Shown here piece by piece: positions 1 to 11,664 of a DNA stretch of 64,000 bases (position 1 is the first letter of the stretch; every line of letters starts with the position of its first letter). The stretch spans positions 1,364,001 through 1,428,000 of the forward strand of contig JAPEUQ010000009.1 of the NCBI GenBank assembly GCA_027946365.1. The letters are read 5' to 3'. Both the position numbers and the translations under genes were made by a program. Source of the stretch: Kalmusia sp. IMI 367209 (lineage: Eukaryota > Ascomycota > Dothideomycetes > Pleosporales > Didymosphaeriaceae). Below the pieces are notes generated by a model that saw nothing but the letters and a program-made list of their open reading frames with translations, was not told the origin of the DNA and searched no databases.

Positions 1-975
1 GGATGATATTCAGTACTTCTTTTATATGTGTAGGAAGACTCAGGCATGAACCAAGACCTTGGAAATGCTGCTAAACTTGATGCCACACTTGCTGCAGATA
101 TCGCGTGTTCTTCGCACGAGACAAGAGGATTCCGGAGACCTCCATGCGGAAGGTGAGTCTGTCAAAAACTACTGGCAGGTTGTTGGTGGGTGGTGATCAA
201 AGGACTACTGGTCAGTGCAGCCGCGTGTGGTGGCCACCTTCCTAGAGCTCTGCTGTCATCATCGTATCTACAGGACCAGGACTTCGATCGGACCTGATGT
301 GCAACAAGGAATGGAGTGTGAACCGAGATACTATCCATCACGAAGGGCCGATAGCCTGGTTCACGCGGTGTGGGAGAAGCATAGCCAGCTAAGAGGCAAA
401 GTAGTTGATTGTTACACTAGTACTTCCACCAATCAATCGTGGAGCTTCGAGAGCCCACTCGGTGATGGTATAGTAGAAAGATTCGCGTGATGTCTATCTC
501 CCTCGTTCATGCGGCCGTGGTATACGGACTATTATAGATATGACGGTACAAAACCACGCAAATTGATTATTGACGTAGTTTCGTTGCCGCTAGTCGAGAC
601 TTCGGGCCAACATCGATTGCCGGATAAGGAAGGTGAATCGCCTGCCGAGCCTATACGAGGCTATCTCGATCCTACGCCCAGGAAGCCTTGAACGATTGAC
701 GCGAGCCGCTTCCCTGGAATGGTCAATAGAAACTGGCGAAGGATTTTCGGTTGCAGTCGGGTTTACTGATAGATAGAACTTTTAAATGTATAGATATCAC
801 TCGCACGATAAGCTTTGAGAAGCCTTGACCATACCCGTAGGCTGCTCACATACCCGGCCGAGGCTACAGCGGCTCTATAGGCCCTGCAAGGCTTGCCTAA
901 AGCCCACTGACATAGGCAGCGGGGGTCATTCTTCCTCTACTCCTGGCTCTCTTCCCCTCACAGCCCATAGGAAAT
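1..975. other. Left-edge stretch, no supported gene
   Basis: Only short open frames (90 codons or fewer) without recognisable domains, and no plausible splice chain joining them. It includes the upstream region of the UstYa-like gene. Confidence 0.5.
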
Positions 976-2057
976 ATGTCGTACAGCGACTCTATAGACG
1001 AGCGCGCGACTTTCCTCGACGAAGAGAAATGCAAGAACAGCCCAGATAAACGGGCCTTATCTCCACGGTCATTTAAGCTCCTCACCATATGCAACATAGT
1101 ATTTTTCCTAGCCTCGTTGTCACTGTATAGTTCGTCATGGCTCCAACACTCCGCCACTAAGAGACCCAACGCAAAGCTTCGACAAGTTCACTCATACTGT
1201 AAGATCCAAATGTCATCCTTCCAACCACTTTTCGCTCACATCCGCAGCTCCTCTTCTCGATGCTGTTGATCTCCCATTGGAAGTAAAAGCTTTAAATGGC
1301 ACATTATACCCCAACCATCACCCTTCAGTCGCACGCGGCCCGCCCAGTCCCGAAGCAGACGCCATATGGAACGAATGGGAAATTACACGAGTCTACGCTA
1401 TCACCGCCGACCAAATTCGCGCCATGGGCAAAGACCCTTCGACAGCCACAAAACTAGAAGTATGTTCTCCTCTGGGTCTAAAGCATCTCAACACATGCGC
1501 TGACTTAATTAGGATGACATCTACGGTCTTGGGGACGACGCATACGCATCCACATTCGACATCTACCACCAACTCCACTGCCTGAACATGCTGCGAAAAC
1601 TCGTCTACCCGGACTACTACAAGAACGCGCGGATGCAGTTCCCGCACGCCAAGGACCCGCAAGCTATGTATGAAATTCATATGGGCCACTGCATCGACAT
1701 GTTGATGCAGACGATCCAATGCAGCGGAAACCTTAACCTCATCACCATGCATTGGGTCAACGAAGAAGCTATTCCCTTTCCGGACATGAGCATTAACAAG
1801 CAATGTGTTGCTGATTTCGACTACTTGACTAAGTGGCGGAAGGAACATCAGGTCGACCCGGAGAAATATGTCGCGATGAGTACGTTGTATTCTTCTGAAT
1901 TAATGTGGGGAATGTACTGACGGGGCCGTCCCTAGAGAAACCTGCTGGCGTAAAGCAGTTGCCGGAAGCGGATATGTGGTACAAGTATTTCCGGCCGGAT
2001 AAGGTCAATCCAAACCATATCAATGGTGCGAATCCCGATGATGACTTCAACTTATAA
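976..2057 (+). CDS. UstYa-like (DUF3328) membrane-anchored protein
   Basis: Four exons (976-1198, 1248-1459, 1513-1879, 1936-2057) join in frame to about 307 codons, all with GT-AG introns. A hydrophobic segment near residues 36-55 suggests one N-terminal membrane anchor. Downstream lie the two HxxHC motifs that define the UstYa family, HQLHC early in exon 3 and HMGHC about 30 residues later, followed by a conserved tryptophan and acidic region. Known UstYa-type proteins carry out oxidative cyclisation or related steps on fungal ribosomal peptides (ustiloxin type) and other secondary metabolites; these histidines are thought to bind a metal. No RiPP precursor, UstYb partner or peptidase gene is visible next to it, so it looks like an orphan member and its substrate cannot be inferred. 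Family assignment is firm, function is not. Confidence 0.88.
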
Positions 2058-3808
2058 CGTATAATACAACGACGGTGTATACCATGACATCAGCATTTAC
2101 CAACGTTCAAATATCTCCGCAGTCAGAGACAGAGCGTTGTCTTAGTATACGTGACGCATAGACAGATCGTGCGGAAAATTAAGATATGAATGCTATAGCC
2201 TGATACCTGATAGACATAGCGATAACTATATCGCTCATAATACACCCTATACCTTTCAAGGTCGCTTGTTGGTACCCAGGCGCACTACTTGCTTCTGTAT
2301 CAGAGATCCATGGATTATCGGATGTTTAAAGCAAAGAATCTCGCACTCGATCCTGCGAACAAGGTCTTCAACCTTTTTTTACCTGATTGAAGACGAACAG
2401 AATCCCATTCATTCCTTCATATCAAGACTCAATGTCCCCATGAATGAAGTAGGTTTGTAAGCACCAGTAAAATAGCATGTATGACGTCTTCGAGCTTAGT
2501 TCGGTATATGTTCTAGCGAATGTTCACCAAGTAGAGATCAGCAATGCTAATTATTTCACACTCCCAATATATTATATGATACGTGTATATTGGACGTAGA
2601 AATATATTTTGATAATCCAATACCGTCCACAATGCCAAGAAGAGAATGAGTATATCTCCATTCCAAAGCTTTATGCAGATTCTTGCAGATCGCGCATCCG
2701 ACGAGCACCGAAGGTTTTTGGTCATTCAACTTCAGCAAATGCGTTCGCAGCAGAGCTTCCATAGATTCTACGATATCAGCTATTCTAGAAAAGGGAAGAG
2801 TGCTGTCATGGCTAGCAGATCGGCATTGGGCGGTTCGAAATGCGGGTTTAGGTCCGGGGCTGTGAGCGCTTGTATAGAAGTGACTGCGATTTTGCAACGT
2901 CCAGAGCGCACTCGTTCGCATATTTCCTATGCACGTAATAGATTGCTGCAACCTAGACTGAAGAGTATCTCATTAAGTAGCTCCGATGGTGACACAAATA
3001 CTCCGGCGAGTCTTTGGCGGGTAGTGTGATAGATATAACTTGCACCACCAGCTTAAAACAACTTCTGCAAATTTATTAATTGCTGAAGTTGCTCATCAAA
3101 GGTTCAGTTGGAGGTAGGGCGATAGGATACCGAAGAGCAGTGCCAGGTCAGGGTTGATCAAACGTTAGCGCTGCATGGCCAAGAGACATCAATGGGATTC
3201 ATTAGCGCTAATAGATGCACACCAATTCCAGATAGGTTAGGCTAGAGATGTTATGTGCGATGTCTTTTCGCCTCCTCTCTTTACTTCAATAAGCGGTGTC
3301 ATGTCTTTGTCGAAATGCAACTGTGATACATGTCACACCATATCCTTCGGGGATCTTGGTCATATGAGCACGCATCACCAGCGGACTAATTTTCGCTTAC
3401 TAGGCGTCAAATTGTTGTGCCCGTCCATTACATAACCCTACCCATTGGTACTCACATACTTGCAGCCGTCGAACGCGTTCTCTCAGAATCGCCTTCCATG
3501 ATCACTGATGCCTAGAACCTGGCCGTTTCCTTCTAACTACAGCTCTCTCTCTCCACCGCCCTCACCAACTGATTAAAGTTTATAAGCTCATAAAACATAC
3601 GTAAGCTTCGAATAGTTGCCATGTCATCTCTTCCTTTCTTGCGTTGGCCCTGAGACTGTCCTACAAGGAAATGCGCTAAACGCACGGTTCATCTGCATGC
3701 TGAGGCGCGCTCGATATCTTCGCAGACAGCAACCACAAAAACTTAATGTAACAATTTTCATCAATTGTGCGTTCTTCTATACGGTTCTTTCGAAGACGTA
3801 GGAAGACA
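2058..3808. other. Gene-poor intergenic region
   Basis: Several overlapping short frames on both strands around 2513-3029 lack domains and consistent splice sites. I see no RNA gene or mobile-element ends here. Confidence 0.5.
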
Positions 3809-6800
3809 ATGACGTCGAAGGTAGCGCCATTCCAGTTTGGCGACTTCGGAGGTACCGAATTCCAGTTTATAGCATCGAGGCCAAGTGCAAAGCTGGCGGG
3901 AAAGGTAGCAGAAGGCCAACGGGCCTTTGAATCACGTGACGAAGGATCTTCTCTCGCAAGTGCTTTATTAGATGTATCTACGCGAGGTCCCCTACCTAGT
4001 ACAGCAACTAAAACATCGCGGATCCCACTGTCCACAAAGCCTACGAGTCCAACTACACAACGCACGCAACTCCAGGTTATATCTAAGGCCGATGAATCTG
4101 ACTCTGACCTAAGTCCACCTACCAGCTCTTTGGGATGTTCTATTCGCGTTTCGACACATGATCTCAATCAAAGGTCGGGATATGAAACAGTCTCCACCTT
4201 CACTCAATCGCAGATCGAGCAATGGGTGAGACATGAATTTCGCGTTCGCTACCATGATATCAACGGCAAACTACATACGATACCACAATTCTTCTTCTTC
4301 AAGCTGGAGCTAGACAATTTACGTCCTGGTCACACTGAGGTCATTGAAAGGACTATCTCAGAGTGAGCAATTGTCGTCGGTCTTTCTCGTTTCGCATCGC
4401 TAACACAATCAAGTATTGAGGCTGAGGTTGCCAATGCACCTTTGTCTGAGAAAGACTCACAAGATCTGTTTGACCTTGGACAAGCGGAAGCTGCGAGATT
4501 GTCTTGGACCTTGCTTAACAATCAAGCGTCAAATCGCTCCGCTATAATAACCGCGCTCTCCTCCAAACGTCCTGATATCCAACGCGAAGTACTCGCATCA
4601 ATAGCCCAAAAGTAAGTACTACCAAGCGACACATATTGCACGATTCACAACACCTAGCACCGTGAAGCGCGGTGTATTGGACTATCTGCTTAATCGTGTA
4701 TTCACTATTCACTTTTCACTCGCCAACACGTAGCACAAGTCTTCTAAACCCTGCAACGATCGCACTAGTCGCATTCCGCAGCTCCACGCTATCTCATAGA
4801 ATTATTATCATCGCAACGTTACTATTTACCCTCAACAAGATCACAAAACGTTTACTGATTTGAGAGCAGGATAGAGACACTACGAGTCTCTCGCCGCAGG
4901 GAAGTTGTTTCCCAACGGGAAGAAGTTCGGTCACAAGAAGTACTTCGACTGCAGCAAAACATGGCGACGACGCGGCTCCCAGATACAACGCTTCAAGAGG
5001 CACCTCAGCTACCGTGGGCCCCTAAAGCGTGGCCATCCTTTGCTCAAGACCTGACAGATGCGAGTTTTAATCGATCTACGAGAAAAGGCCTCGAAGCTTG
5101 GGTGCAATGGCATTACTGCAAAGACGCATTCAAACCTGATGGCGCTTTCAAGGGTTTCAAATGGTTGAGGAGATATCTAGTTGATCTGGCGGGAAATGTA
5201 CCAGCGTCAGCCATTCGAGATACAATAGACAGGTATGTTTTGTAAACACACGGTGGAAACACTGTCTACGTCATCTAACCTTTTGCAGACTTCGCTATGA
5301 ACCGCAACACGAGCACTCTTTTCCGATGTTGTCAGATGAAGGCGAAGGTAACACTCCTCTATCAAGAGAGATAAGGAAGATCAAGAGGGCTGAGGCCGCT
5401 GCACGCTTAGCTGTCCCCGCAGGCAACGCTAACGCCTCGACGTTTCAGTCACAAATTCCTTCCACTGTCGCAACTGCAACTCTGGCGCCTACGCAATCAG
5501 GGCCATCAGCTAGAGTCACTATGCTTCCCACCAGCCAGGTCCAGCTAGTCAGCGGCCCTTCATTGGCTACTCATACAGCCGCGAAGCCTACTATCACAGC
5601 TGAAGACCCAAAAGATGACCTCCTCGCGCGCAAGTTGAGACAGGTGCATTCGGCTACCAGACCAGCTACAAACAGTAGCGCACCTCGCCAAGACGATACC
5701 TCCGACTCGGAAGATGCCTTGGGCGATGCTGATAGCGATGACTTTACACCCGGTTCCGAAAATGATTCCGATCCGGTAGAGTTTGACCGGGATACAAGAC
5801 CCGACTTCGACGCTATGGACCTTCTCTTGATAGATAGAAGCATTGCAGAAGGTGGAAATGATAAAGCCCACGCCGAGATTCGCCATGCGCCACTTTTCGA
5901 TGAGGATTTCGTTAGGGGCAGAGAAACGAAAGCAACTCTTCCCCAGTACGGGCTTATGGGGACACACGATCAGAACATCGAGAACGCGAAGTCAAAGTTG
6001 TTCCTCAACACCAATGTCCCATTCTCTGCGTTCGTTTGCGGGGTACAGGGAAGCGGCAAGTCGCACACCACGTCTTGCATTCTCGAGAATTGCCTCATCC
6101 CGTCCAATAATTTAGGAGAGCTTCAGAAACCGCTATCTGCGTTAGTATTCAGCTACGGATTATTCACAGGCGATGGATCTGGCTTCAGCATTAGTGAGGC
6201 CGCTTTTCTTGGGTCGCCGAACCCTCGAATCGGCGGTGCACATGTTAAGAATATCAACGTCCTCGTTTGCGCAACCAACTACATCAGGATTGCAAGATTA
6301 TATGAGCGCCTACCCAATGTCACAGTGACGTGTTTTAAGCTCGATCCAAGGAACTTGGATATCGGTATGTCACAGAATAGGGTGTTTAGCTTGATTCTGC
6401 TAACATGCGTACAGACTTGATGCTTACTCTCATGAACGTGAATGAGTCTGATAGGGTGCCTCTTTACATGGCCCAAGTTCAGAACATCCTCCGCTACATG
6501 GCAATGAACAATGTATCGTTCGACTACAATGTGTTCAAACAGCATATCAAGAATCAAAAGTTTGACCATGTGCAGCAAAATATGTTAGATATCCGCTTGG
6601 CCATATTGGAGTCATTCTTAGACTTAAAAGGAACTCACAAGGAGGAACTGCTCTTTAGGCCGGGAGAAGTTAACATCATGGACATGAGCTGTCCGTTCGT
6701 GGATGCCAATACCGCCTGTATCATGTTTAAATGTGGTCTGCAGCGGTACTTGCAGTCTGGCGTTGCTGGCAAGATGATTGTGCTAGATGAAGCACATAAG

Positions 6801-7254
6801 GTTTGTCTATATACAAGTCGTATGTATGTCCTTTTACTAATTCAGTATGAAGTATATGCTCGATGTACCCGGCGCTAAAGCGCTCAATGAGACGCTTTTA
6901 CAAACTATTCGTCTACAACGACACTTCGGCGCCCGCGTCATCATCTCAACCCAAGAGCCCACGCTCCTTACAGACCTGATCGCACTCTGCTCAGTCACGA
7001 TTATCCATCGTTTCTCCTCACCAGAATGGTTTGCCGCCATCAAGCGCCATATTCGAATTCCTGAGAAAGATAAGGAGGCGCTTATGGAGCGCATTGAAGG
7101 CTTGACCACTGGTTCAGCTGTGGTCTACTCACCAAATGCAGTGCTTGGATTTGATGTTGATAACCAGCTATTGAAAGGGACGGGTCAGATGATGACGGTG
7201 AAGATGAGGAGGCGCATTACGGCTGATGGTGGGCAGTCAGTGCTAGCTGTCTAG
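3809..7254 (+). CDS. HerA/FtsK-like P-loop ATPase with long uncharacterised N-terminal region
   Basis: A seven-exon model (3809-4362, 4414-4611, 4658-4697, 4865-5232, 5289-6364, 6415-6800, 6853-7254) stays in phase throughout and gives about 1007 residues. The C-terminal third carries a Walker A motif GVQGSGKSHT (lysine near residue 644), a Walker B motif MIVLDEAHK (near 866-874), and downstream a polar IISTQEPTL segment, as in HerA/FtsK/VirB4-type additional-strand ATPases. The N-terminal half has no domain I recognise; it holds an Arg/Glu-rich probable coiled coil just before 4961 and a Ser/Asp-rich acidic linker (5690-5800). The third intron (4698-4864) is longer than the others, so a split into two genes near 4700-4860 is possible. 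Role unknown: the family uses ATP to move nucleic acid or remodel complexes, but nothing here gives the partner. Confidence 0.7.
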
Positions 7255-7890
7255 AATATTGCAGCCGTGGAGTTCGTCCTCGGTTGTTTTTGGTAGGTGA
7301 TCTTACAAGAGGAGTTGGAATATTCCGACAAGTTTCTGGGTTTCTCGGCGTCACATGAATGCGTTCTTGTCTGATTTACTGTTTTATTAGACCTGGTGCA
7401 GTGATCTGCAGTTATGGCCCTCTTAGACATTAGTATATTGCGAAAAGGGCCCCATCTTCGAAGATACCAATTTGTGTTTTGTGGACTGGCGCTTAGGTAG
7501 AACTTCAAACTTTGTTGGGCAATCAAGCCCGTCGTAGTACAAGACACTGCATGACTGCAGCTCTGTGGCGATATTGGGTTGGTCGTGAAAGCTAACAAGT
7601 GGTTGAATTTCGAGTGTGAAACCATGATGACCTGAACACAGAGCACAATATGCAAGAGCGTGCGAGCTTCCTTTTTTAATCCGGCAAAGATCGGAGCGTG
7701 GTACAACACCCCGCACTCAACCCATGCTCACATTACTATCGCCCTGCAGATCATATATAAACAGCCGACGATAGACGTTAAGCTGGAGATATACCCCACC
7801 ATCCTTGCTTTCAAGCTTTTTCAAGAGTTGTATGCTGCTTAGAATAACTTCTCAACAGTGGGTCTTGAGCTTTAAGCTTCATTCTCGAGC
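7255..7890. other. Intergenic, upstream region of sugar permease
   Basis: No coding signal. A TATA-like stretch (CATATATAAAC, about 7750-7760) lies some 130 bases before the permease start and may be its core promoter. Confidence 0.4.
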
Positions 7891-10026
7891 ATGTCAGAAA
7901 TATCACCGCCTGAGAAGCATGACGCTACACTGTAAGTCGAGCACGTAGTAGCTGGACCATGCTTACCTGTGCCGCAGAGGAAAGGACCAGTCGCAGTACA
8001 TCGAGGAGGTCTCAGAGCCAAATCCACAACAACAATATGCCCATGTTGATGAAACGATTGCAAGAAGAGTTGCCGCCAACGTAGACGACTTCATGGTACG
8101 TTTCGGCCACGGACTACTTGCCACCCCCCAATGCCAACCTCGCACAGGGTCTCGTCGCTGAAGCGGATGCCGCCAACCAACGCGAACGCGGCATGACTCT
8201 TAAGACCGCTTTTAGTGTATATCCTAAAGCAATTGGATGGTCCATTGTCCTGTCTTCCTGCCTCATTATGGAGGGGTATGACACTTCGGTAATGGGATCA
8301 TGTGAGTAGAGTGTCAACGGACTAAGGAAAGCACAATGTGACATGTGCAACAGACGCCGCCTACCCCGCGTTCATGAATAGATTCGGTATCCCCGCGCCA
8401 GATGGTACACGTCAAATTCCTCCAGATTGGCAAAACGGCATCAGTGGCGCTCGCAACGCCGGTGAAATCATTGGCCTTCAAGTACCTCCACTTTCTTGTC
8501 TTACCCTCTTAGCTTCTATCTGATTGGTTCATACAGTTTGCAGGCGTTCTTTCCGACCGCTTCGGCTATCGCTGGACATTAATACTGGCCCTCACCGTTC
8601 TGACAGGTCTCATCTTTATCCCGTTCTATGCTCACACCCTTACCACCTTCCTTGTGGGCAACCTGCTAATGAGAATTCCGTGGGGTATATTCCAGACAAT
8701 GACGACTGCTTACGCAGCAGAGGTGTGTCCTGTACCACTAAGACACTACTTGACATGCTTCGTCAATCTGTGCTGGATCATCGGCCAGTTCATGAAAGCG
8801 GGAGTTCTAGTGGCGTTTCTGCACAGGGAAGACGAGTGGGGCTACAAAATCCCCTTTGCGCTGCAGTGGATATGGCCGATCCCAATAGCCATTGGAATTT
8901 ATTTAGCTCCCGAGTCACCTTGGTGGTGCATACAACGCGGGCGCAAAGCTCAAGCGGAAGCCTCGCTAAAACGTCTCGCGCGGAGCTCTGGCTTTTCACA
9001 AAGAGATGCAAATGCATCCATGGCACGTGAGTCTCGCTGTATCTATGAATAAATCAACGCTGATCTAGATCAAAGTCATGCTCTATACTGATGAGATGGA
9101 GAAACAGGTCCAGTCCGGAACTCGCTACTGGGACTGCTTCACAGGACTGAACCTACGACGCACAGAGATTGTATGTATGACATGGCTTGCGCAAACCATG
9201 TCCGGCACCGCGCTTGGAGGCCTATCAGCGTACTTCTACGAGCAAGCTGGCATCTCGGCGAGCAGTTCGTTCAAATTGAGCTGGGGGCAGAGTGCCTTGG
9301 GGGCGGTTGGAACTATTGCGAGTTGGTTCGTGTTGAACAAAGTGGGAAGGAAGACACTCATGTTCAGTGGCATGTGTGTCATTTTTGTACTGCTCATGTA
9401 CGTCAGTGACTAACAGCCCTCACTAGTAGACTGACAACTTGTTAGTATCACGGGCTGCATGGGGATCCCATCGGAGCGTACAACAGCGACCTCATGGGCA
9501 GCCGGCACCATGGTGCTTCTCATCTCCGCGACAGCTGACTTCTCCATTGGCCCCATCGTCTACACCATCGTCTCTGAAATACCCTCGACGCGTCTTCGCG
9601 CCAAATCGATCATCCTTTCGCGCAACGTATACAATGCGATCAATGTCGCTTTCGTCAATATCGTCGCATTCAGACAACTGAGTCCGCTGGCATGGAACTG
9701 GGGCGCAAAAGCAGCCTTCTTCTGGGCGGGCACAAACCTGTTGTTCAACACTTGGATCTGGTTCCGGTTACGTAAGTACTATTGTACGCATAGATGATAC
9801 CAAAGGCTGACAAAGGGTAGCCGAAACAAAGGGAAGAACTTATGCAGAGCTCGATATACTGTTCACGAATAAGGTTCCTGCGCGAAAATTTGCTAAGACG
9901 AAAGTTGAGACCTTGGCAGAAGGGACTGAAAATATCCAGAAAGAGCAAGCAGAGCGCAGCGCACAGGGAGTGAATACGCAACCTGTAGTTGGCAGCTTTG
10001 CGACGACTGAAGCGGGAGGACCGTGA
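7891..10026 (+). CDS. MFS sugar permease, maltose/hexose transporter type
   Basis: Eight exons (7891-7931, 7978-8095, 8148-8301, 8354-8481, 8537-9026, 9076-9397, 9446-9771, 9821-10026) join to 594 codons plus stop, a usual length for fungal alpha-glucoside and hexose permeases. Multiple hydrophobic segments fit about 12 membrane spans. Family signatures include GYDTSVMGS in the first span region, DRFGYRW in the first cytoplasmic loop, PESPWW before the central loop, and PETKGRTYAELD after the last span. The long hydrophilic N-terminus resembles MAL-type permeases, which import alpha-glucosides with protons. The acceptor at 9075 is chosen because it keeps frame; the nearby AG at 9067-9068 does not. 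Exact sugar unknown. Confidence 0.9.
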
Positions 10027-10321
10027 GTATATGGGTGGAACGGCGAATAGATGGATCAGAGACATTTAAGGAGAACATTGGGCTAGAAAACATATATCCT
10101 TCTTTTCCTTCTGCATAATGATGATTTCGTTCTATATTGGGCTTTTCAAGCGCTATCAAATTAAACTATTATTCATACTAGAACGCTTTCCTGTTTCACC
10201 ATCAATGGAATCGTCTTCATAGCGAGCTTGTCGTTCAATAAGTCTAGCCATAGACTCTCGATTTGTGCAAATGGGATGGATATAGCATTGGCCATTGAAA
10301 TCGCTTCCAATCAATGCAAAC

Positions 10322-11350
10322 TTATTTGAAGTGCTGCTCCCCAAACTGCCCCACCAAACTTATCTTCAACAACCCCTCCTTCACAATCTCTTCCTTCCTC
10401 TTGACTAAATCGTCTACATCCCAATTCGCACTCACATACCTCCCGCTCAAAAACGATCTATCCTCGCCTTCCCACGCCGCCAACCAGGTCGCCAGCCCAC
10501 CCACTAGCTCTGGCGTATCGTGCGCAAATGGAGCGAATGCATCTTTCAGCATATCCGTCGGCACGATACCTGGATGCACGGCAACGGTGATCACGTTGGG
10601 ATTTTCGGCTGCGACGTAGGCCTGCAATTGGAGGGCGACAAGCTTGGAGATACCGTAGGCAGACAGGGTAGGAAAGCTTTCATAGGCAGCGGCGGTAGTG
10701 AGGGTGACTATTTTGGCCGGGGTGGATTCGGGAAGAAGTTTGAGAAATGACTGAGTTATAAGGAAGGTACCGTAGATGTTGATTGTCTGCGGAGAGTGTT
10801 AGATTGGTTCGGATCGTTTGCAGCAAGGGAGAAGGGAATTGATACCATTTCATTCCACCACGCCTGATGGTCGACATCCTTGACCGGAGCGATTGCGTAG
10901 AAAACAGCCGCATTGTTTACAAGCACATCTGCATGTCCGTACTTGCTCTTCACTTTCTCGAAGAGCGCAGCTACACTTGCTGGGTCCGCAACATCGGTCG
11001 GCACAGTCAAGACCTCAACCTTGGGGAATTTCTCATTGAGACTGGCAGCAACTTCATCGAGCTTTTTTGAATTCCTGGCCACGAGGACAATCGCCTTGGG
11101 GCCGGTAGCCGCGAAGGAATGTGCGAAACCCTAAATGAAAGTGAGCCGAAGGTATCTCGAGGCTGTGGTTGAGGTTCGTTCTTACTTTTGCGCCTAGGCC
11201 TTGGCTAGCACCGGTGATGATAACAACCTTTCCAGCTTGAGAGAGAGAGGCGTTATTGGGTGCAATGGCAGGATACACGTCGCGGCGCGTGTTCGGAGTG
11301 AATTGGTGAAGCTTGACCCAATACTCGGGGTCGGGGGTCTGGTCTGCCAT
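10322..11350 (-). CDS. Short-chain dehydrogenase/reductase (SDR)
   Basis: Three exons (11350-11186, 11130-10846, 10786-10322) give 304 residues. The cofactor motif TGASQGLG (TGxxxGxG) lies near residue 48, followed by the NNAA structural motif and the catalytic YGISK (YxxxK). The order and length fit a classical NAD(P)-dependent SDR. The C-terminal part contains HPGIVPTDM, common in fungal SDRs after the active site. No signal peptide or membrane segment is seen. It is convergent with the sugar permease and sits just left of a transposon insertion, which lies about 160 bases upstream of its start codon and could affect expression. Substrate unknown. Confidence 0.88.
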
Positions 11351-11508
11351 TGGGAATTGTAACTGTGGAGGTGCGGTGGAATTAAATTGGTATCGTATAG
11401 TGAAGACGTCGCTGTCTGCTCTGAAGTGGGATGCGGTTATGGTGGCGATAATCGTTTAAATAGTTAGCCTTACAATAAGCAGTCGGATGAATAAAGTCCG
11501 TTATTTGT

Positions 11509-11518
11509 CCACTTTAGG
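11509..11518. repeat. Left target-site duplication of transposon
   Basis: CCACTTTAGG, identical and in the same orientation to 16808-16817, and immediately outside the inverted-repeat ends of the 11519-16807 element. Confidence 0.75.
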
Positions 11519-11550
11519 GAGGACTCAGCTGAGCCCACCACGCTAAAAGC
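11519..11550 (+). repeat. Left terminal inverted repeat
   Basis: It pairs with the reverse complement of 16776-16807. The outer 12 bases match poorly; the inner 20 differ at only one position. Core: ACCACGCTAAAAGC. Confidence 0.72.
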
Positions 11551-11664
11551 TCGCTTAATCATGCGACGCTCAGGCCACCACACAATAACTGAGCCGACCA
11601 GCTTTCTCACTCACCCCACCAACAACCACCCAACACCTTGATAACTACTCAAATATAGCTCAAT

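Noticed and set aside
2513..3029. Overlapping frames on both strands as a small gene
   Set aside because: No domain, no consistent splice sites, and similar lengths on both strands as expected by chance.
3767..3808. HerA-like gene start at 3767
   Set aside because: That codon is GTG; the first in-frame ATG is at 3809.
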